64,000 nt of DNA from assembly GCA_002708995.1 (NCBI GenBank), contig PAPT01000005.1:1-64000 (forward strand). Reading direction: 5' to 3'. The number at the start of each line of letters is the position of its first letter. Within the stretch, counting starts at the first letter, position 1. The notes under the pieces are model-generated. The model did not search any database and was not told where the DNA came from. It was given only the letters and a program-made list of their open reading frames with translations. The translations under genes and the position numbers were made by a program. Shown here piece by piece: positions 56,592 through 64,000 of this stretch. This DNA comes from Geminicoccus sp. Lineage in GTDB: Bacteria; Pseudomonadota; Alphaproteobacteria; UBA7985.

Positions 56592-58007
56592 ATGGCTGAA
56601 CCGATGATGGCACGGCACGCGTTTCCCCTGCTGCGACTGGCCCTCGGGGGCCTGATAGCGCTGGTGCTAGCCTTCGGGCTGCTGGTGGCGCAGGCAAACC
56701 GTGCTCAGGCGCAGGCCTTTGACCCGCAGGATCCCTACCGCCGGGTGTTCCTCGACATGATGCTGACCTTCACCAGCAGCGCGGAGCGGTCCGAGGACTG
56801 GACCAACGACTGGGACAGCCTGCGCGCCGCGCGTGATCTGCAGGAGGAGCTGCGGCTGTGCGGCACGTGGTATCGCACCGATCTGGTCAATCACCTGCTG
56901 GAGATCATGAACAGCAACAAGGAAGACACGAACCTGCTGGTCGCGGTCTCCGGGATCTTGCGGGCCGCGGTCGCCTTCTCCCGCATGGACGAGGAGGGCG
57001 GCAAGCTGTCGCTGTCGGTCGTGCCCGACGACATCATCGTCCGCGAGGATATTCAGGTTCTGATCGACTACATCACCCGCTACATGGGCATTGAGGACCA
57101 GTACTACGCCAGCCTGTGGTTCGGGCAGGTGCTGATGCCGCGCGGGCTGGCGCCGCCGGGGCTGGCCGACAACTGGTATCCCAAGGCGGAGTTCCTCGTC
57201 GGTGATCTGGAAAGGTTTATTCCCTTCGCCGAGACAGCCTTTGATTCAGACTTCCTCGACTGGCCGATCACCGCCGCGATGCGGCTCAGGCGCGACGACC
57301 TCGCATCGCGTCTGCAGGCGCGATACGACGCTGCCCGTCCTTACAACATCACCAAGCTGCTGTTCCTCGAAAGCCCCACCGCCCGCGCAGCCCACTGTCA
57401 GGGCCTGCTGCAGGGTGTGCGCGACCGCCTGCTGCAGAGTTCACAGCTGACCGCGCAGGCTGAGGCCGCCAGCACCGACGTCCGTTTTGCCAGCTGGACC
57501 CTGCTGCTGTGCGGACAGTTCGCGGACTCCCGGCGGTCGGCGCGGAAACAGGCATGGTTCCGTCAGTCGCAGCGCTGCGGCTTCCGCCGCGAAAGCGCGA
57601 ACGTCACCGATTTCTACAACGCCATCCTCTCCGGCTCCTATTTGGCCACCGAGCAGCGCAAGAACGGCGAAGCCCTGCGCTCGGCCTTCACGCTGGAAGA
57701 AATCGTCGCCGAAATCCGGCAGGTGCTCTACCTCGACAGCTTCACCGGCATGGGACACATCAACATCGTCCTCGATGAAGATATCGCCATGTACATGAAG
57801 CACCTGCACGGCATCCCGCCGGAGTTGCGCGTAGTCGAGGGGCTGCTCGAAGAAGCACGCGAGAACACCGACCTCGCCGTGCGGGCGTGGCGTGCCGCGC
57901 TGGACAGCGAAGAACTGCACGAACGCTGGGTGATCACGCTGCAGGCATGGGTCGAGGCCGGGAGCAGCCGCGTCAGCATCATCGATGCGACCGACAGCGC
58001 GGGCTAA
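56592..58007 (+). CDS. conserved hypothetical secreted protein, last gene of MoxR/vWA operon
   Basis: N-terminal hydrophobic signal FPLLRLALGGLIALVLAFGLLVAQANRAQAQ; no recognised domain; 4-bp gap from preceding gene. Confidence 0.75.
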   Translation: MAEPMMARHAFPLLRLALGGLIALVLAFGLLVAQANRAQAQAFDPQDPYRRVFLDMMLTFTSSAERSEDWTNDWDSLRAARDLQEELRLCGTWYRTDLVNHLLEIMNSNKEDTNLLVAVSGILRAAVAFSRMDEEGGKLSLSVVPDDIIVREDIQVLIDYITRYMGIEDQYYASLWFGQVLMPRGLAPPGLADNWYPKAEFLVGDLERFIPFAETAFDSDFLDWPITAAMRLRRDDLASRLQARYDAARPYNITKLLFLESPTARAAHCQGLLQGVRDRLLQSSQLTAQAEAASTDVRFASWTLLLCGQFADSRRSARKQAWFRQSQRCGFRRESANVTDFYNAILSGSYLATEQRKNGEALRSAFTLEEIVAEIRQVLYLDSFTGMGHINIVLDEDIAMYMKHLHGIPPELRVVEGLLEEARENTDLAVRAWRAALDSEELHERWVITLQAWVEAGSSRVSIIDATDSAG

Positions 58008-58040
58008 GCACTGCGTGGCGCTGCGTAGCGCTCCAGAGCG

Positions 58041-58751
58041 CTAGAGCCCCAGCAGCGCCGGAATGGCGTTGACGTGCTCCACCTGCAGGTCAACGCCCTC
58101 GACGAAGGGCTGGTTGGCGTAGCTGGGGTCGATGATCCCGATGCAGGAATGCGCCCCGGCATTCCGGGCGAAGCGAAGGTCGGTCATGGTATCGCCGACC
58201 ATGGCGACCTGATCGGGCCGCAACCCGGTTTCAGCGCAGAAGGCGGCCATCATCTCCGGGCCGGGTTTCGCGCCGTAGCTGTCGTGGCCATAGATGACAT
58301 CGCACAGATCGGCCACGCCGATATGCTCCATATCCCGCCGCGCAGGGGCCTCTGCGTCGTTGGTTGCGATCCCGATCTTCAGCCCCGCAGCCGCGAGACG
58401 TTCGAGCGTCGGGCGGATTTCGCCCAGCGCAACCGAAGCCCGGCGGCGCTTACCCCGCCGCAGTTCGTCGAGAAACAGGAACAGGCGCTTGCCCTTGTCC
58501 GGCCCCAGACGTTGCTGCCAGGCCTCGAAGATTGAGCCCCAGTCGCCCTGCGCCAGCTGGCTGTCCGGGGTAAAGCGCTTGGTTGCGAGATCGTAGCCCC
58601 CGATCCGGGCGAGGTCTTCGGCGAGCCGCTGCTCCCCCTCTCCGGCCGTGAACCAGATCATTTCGTTCAGCACCATGCCCCAGGTTGCGTGGAGGTCCAG
58701 CAACGTGCCGTCCTTGTCAAAAAGCAGGCCCTTGACCGCTGACATGTCCAT
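58041..58751 (-). CDS. HAD family hydrolase (phosphoglycolate phosphatase-like)
   Basis: GLLFDKDGTLLDLHATW, KIGIATNDAEAPAR, AKPGPEMMAAFCAETGLRPDQVAMVGDTMTDLRFARNAGA. Confidence 0.92.
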   Translation of the reverse strand: MDMSAVKGLLFDKDGTLLDLHATWGMVLNEMIWFTAGEGEQRLAEDLARIGGYDLATKRFTPDSQLAQGDWGSIFEAWQQRLGPDKGKRLFLFLDELRRGKRRRASVALGEIRPTLERLAAAGLKIGIATNDAEAPARRDMEHIGVADLCDVIYGHDSYGAKPGPEMMAAFCAETGLRPDQVAMVGDTMTDLRFARNAGAHSCIGIIDPSYANQPFVEGVDLQVEHVNAIPALLGL

Positions 58752-58779
58752 GGTGTTTCCCCTCGGTTTTTATGCATTT

Positions 58780-58794
58780 GTTCATTTAATGTTC
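58780..58794 (+). promoter_or_regulatory. putative alphaproteobacterial LexA (SOS) box upstream of ssb
   Basis: GTTC-ATTTAAT-GTTC, exact GTTC-N7-GTTC. Confidence 0.7.
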
Positions 58795-58881
58795 TTGCAG
58801 GTTATGCACAAGCGCTGTTATTGCTCAGGAACGCTTTAGCCGTTAGCAACGGCGTATAACAATTTTACGAAAGCCCCGACA

Positions 58882-59424
58882 ATGAGTGTGAACAAAGTTA
58901 TTCTGGTTGGTAACCTCGGCCGCGACCCTGAAGTGCGCACAACGAGCAATGGCAGTAAGGTTGTTCAGCTTTCGATTGCAACCTCGGAGCGCTGGCGCGA
59001 CCGGGCGACCGGTGAGCAGCGCGAAAAGACCGAGTGGCACCGGGTGGTGATTTTCAACGAGCGCCTCGCCGACGTGGCCGAGCGCTACCTCCAGCGCGGG
59101 CGGCAGGTGTACATCGAAGGCCAGCTCCAGACCCGCAAGTGGCAGGACCAGGAAGGTAACGACAAATACACCACCGAAGTGGTGCTGGGTCAGTACCGGG
59201 GTGAGCTGCAGATGATTGGCAGCCGTGGTGACAGTGGTGGCGGCGCTGGAGGCGGCGATTTCGGCGGCTCTGGCGGTGGTTCCGGCGGCGGTTTCGGCGG
59301 CGGTAATGACGGCAGCGGCGGCGGCGGCGGCGGCAGCTTTGGGGGCGGCTCCTCGGGCGGCACCAGCAGCTTCGGCGACGGCGGTTCCGGCGGCGGAGAC
59401 TTTGACGACGACATCCCGTTCTGA
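58882..59424 (+). CDS. ssb: single-stranded DNA-binding protein
   Basis: [40 protein letters not shown]; Gly-rich linker; C-terminal DFDDDIPF. Confidence 0.97.
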   Translation: MSVNKVILVGNLGRDPEVRTTSNGSKVVQLSIATSERWRDRATGEQREKTEWHRVVIFNERLADVAERYLQRGRQVYIEGQLQTRKWQDQEGNDKYTTEVVLGQYRGELQMIGSRGDSGGGAGGGDFGGSGGGSGGGFGGGNDGSGGGGGGSFGGGSSGGTSSFGDGGSGGGDFDDDIPF

Positions 59425-59610
59425 TCAGAACAGGGTCCTTAGAACCGCGGTGAAACGGCCTGAAATGTCGCGGTTTTCCTTGCCAGCAATCGCATAATTT
59501 CCTAAGTTGAAGGCACTTTTTTTCGGGTCGCCCGTGTGCTGATGTTCTGTGCTCTGCGGCCCCGTGATCCGGGGTGTGAAAACAGCCGGATTCCTGCCGC
59601 GGAGTAGACT

Positions 59611-62442
<2,832 letters not shown>

Positions 62443-62459
62443 AAGAGGATAGCAGCGGC

Positions 62460-62954
62460 ATGAGGCGAACCGGTCTGTACCCCGGCACTTTCGACCCCGT
62501 CACCAACGGGCATCTGGACATCATGATGCGCGCAGCCAGTGTGGTCGATCACCTCATTGTCGCCGTGGCCAACAGCCCCGGTAAAAACCCCGCCTTCACC
62601 CCGCCAGAGCGCGTGCAGCTGATCCGGGATCTGATCGACGCCAATGACTTCGGTGAGTGCGAGGTCGAGGTTCGCTCCTTCGGCTCTTTGCTGATGCACT
62701 TTGCCGACGAGGTCGGCGCGTCGCTGATCATCCGGGGTCTGCGCGCGGTGTCAGACTTCGAATACGAATTTCAGCTTGCCACCATGAACAAGCACCTGAA
62801 CCCCAAGGTTGATACCGTGTTCCTGACGGCCGCGGAGAACCACCAGTTCATCGCGTCGTCGCTGGTCAAGGAAATCGCCAGTCTGGGCGGTGATGTCACC
62901 GATTTTGTCCCTGACGTGGTGCTGCGGGCACTCAAGATCCGCTACCCGGTCTGA
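62460..62954 (+). CDS. coaD: pantetheine-phosphate adenylyltransferase
   Basis: GLYPGTFDPVTNGHLDIMMRA; IIRGLRAVSDFEYEFQLATMNKHL. Confidence 0.97.
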   Translation: MRRTGLYPGTFDPVTNGHLDIMMRAASVVDHLIVAVANSPGKNPAFTPPERVQLIRDLIDANDFGECEVEVRSFGSLLMHFADEVGASLIIRGLRAVSDFEYEFQLATMNKHLNPKVDTVFLTAAENHQFIASSLVKEIASLGGDVTDFVPDVVLRALKIRYPV

Positions 62955-63209
62955 GCCTGTTCCCTGCACTCAGCCCGCTTAAAGGGCCGCAAAAGCACGA
63001 GCCTGCGCTGTACCGCCCATGCGACGGCATGGGGGCGGGATCGATGCCAAATTGACGCGGTTGCTGCGCGAAATCGACGCCAGACCGTCCCCAGCCCGTC
63101 AGTGGGCGTGATTAACCCCAGAAATGCGTCGGCCCGGTCTGGCGCTGCGGGGGAAAAGCCTTAGTCTCTTGGGTCGATTTAACTGAACCTGAACCCGATC
63201 GGCCTCCCT

Positions 63210-64000
63210 ATGCCTTCGAAGAAGACCGGCTTCGCCGCCAACGAAAGCCCCTACATTTCCGTGCGTGGGGCGCGCGAGCATAACTTGCGTGGGGTCAACA
63301 TCGACCTGCCGCGCAATCAGCTGGTGGTAATCACCGGATTGTCCGGATCGGGCAAATCCTCGCTCGCTTTTGATACTATTTATGCGGAGGGTCAGCGCCG
63401 CTACGTCGAGAGCCTCTCGGCCTACGCCCGGCAGTTCCTGGAAATGATGGAAAAGCCCGATGTCGACAGCATCGAGGGACTGTCTCCGGCGATTTCGATC
63501 GAGCAGAAGACCACGTCGAAGAACCCGCGCTCAACCGTGGGCACAGTGACGGAAATCTACGACTATCTGCGCCTGCTCTACGCCCGGGTCGGCGTTCCCT
63601 ACTCGCCGGCCACCGGCCTACCGATCGAGAGCCAGACCATCAGCCAAATGGTCGACCGAACCATCGAGAAGGGCGAAGGCGCGCGGCTGTATCTGCTGGC
63701 GCCGATCGTGCGCGGGCGCAAGGGCGAGTACCGCAAAGAGCTTGCCGAGTTGCAGAAGCGCGGCTTCCAGCGGGTCAAGATCGACGATGTAATGTACCTG
63801 ATCGAAGAAGCCCCGGCGCTGGACAAGAAGTTCAAGCACACCATCGAGGTCGTGGTCGACCGGGTGGTGCTCAAGGAAGGCATGGAACAACGGCTGGCCG
63901 ACAGCTTTGAGACCGCGCTCGAACTGGCCGACGGGCTGGCGATCATCGAGGATGCCAAGACTGAGGAGCGGACGACCTTCTCCGCCAAGTTTGCCTGCCC
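63210..64000 (+). CDS. uvrA: excinuclease ABC subunit A (partial, truncated by window end)
   Basis: ATG at 63210: [77 protein letters not shown]; open to the window end (not in supplied ORF list because incomplete). Confidence 0.95.
   Translation, partial: MPSKKTGFAANESPYISVRGAREHNLRGVNIDLPRNQLVVITGLSGSGKSSLAFDTIYAEGQRRYVESLSAYARQFLEMMEKPDVDSIEGLSPAISIEQKTTSKNPRSTVGTVTEIYDYLRLLYARVGVPYSPATGLPIESQTISQMVDRTIEKGEGARLYLLAPIVRGRKGEYRKELAELQKRGFQRVKIDDVMYLIEEAPALDKKFKHTIEVVVDRVVLKEGMEQRLADSFETALELADGLAIIEDAKTEERTTFSAKFAC

Noticed and set aside
59190-59414. Pro-rich ORF antisense to the ssb linker
   Set aside because: Artefact of the glycine-codon repeat (GGC/GGT) of the SSB linker.
63013-63040. 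Hairpin CCGCCCATGC-GAC-GGCATGGGGGCGG between coaD and uvrA, considered as terminator or regulatory RNA
   Set aside because: No U-tract and no recognised family; could be incidental in a GC-rich gap.

Overview
GC-rich bacterial window, probably alphaproteobacterial (inferred from the prfB-rne | amiC-mrcA block and the ssb-gyrA-coaD order). The left part (about 0.3-32 kb) is accessory and catabolic: amidohydrolase, sulfatase plus TAXI-type TRAP transporter, PfkB kinase, 5'-nucleotidase, GH43, threonine aldolase, FAD oxidoreductase, GST, an unusual GAF-sulfotransferase fusion, a glycine-betaine-type ABC transporter split over three transcription units, amidase, Fe-ADH, MFS, and an M10/RTX protease-like protein. 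The right part (about 32-64 kb) is mostly core: MOSC protein, an SH3-repeat caspase-like protein that appears to lack its catalytic Cys, a KpsS-like protein, prfB (with a programmed +1 frameshift missed by the ORF track), RNase E, AmiC, PBP1A, MoaD, a tightly packed six-gene MoxR/DUF58/vWA operon with uncharacterised flanking members, HAD phosphatase, ssb (with a putative alphaproteobacterial SOS box), gyrA, coaD and the start of uvrA. The strongest candidates for new biology are the six-gene MoxR-vWA operon (four MIDAS-like motifs), the GAF-sulfotransferase, and the pseudo-caspase with alternating SH3/helical modules. Two gene remnants (ABC ATPase C-terminus; MBL-fold C-terminus) and a VOC gene frameshifted at a 7-bp repeat were also found. 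No tRNA, rRNA, CRISPR array or transposase was recognised by eye.
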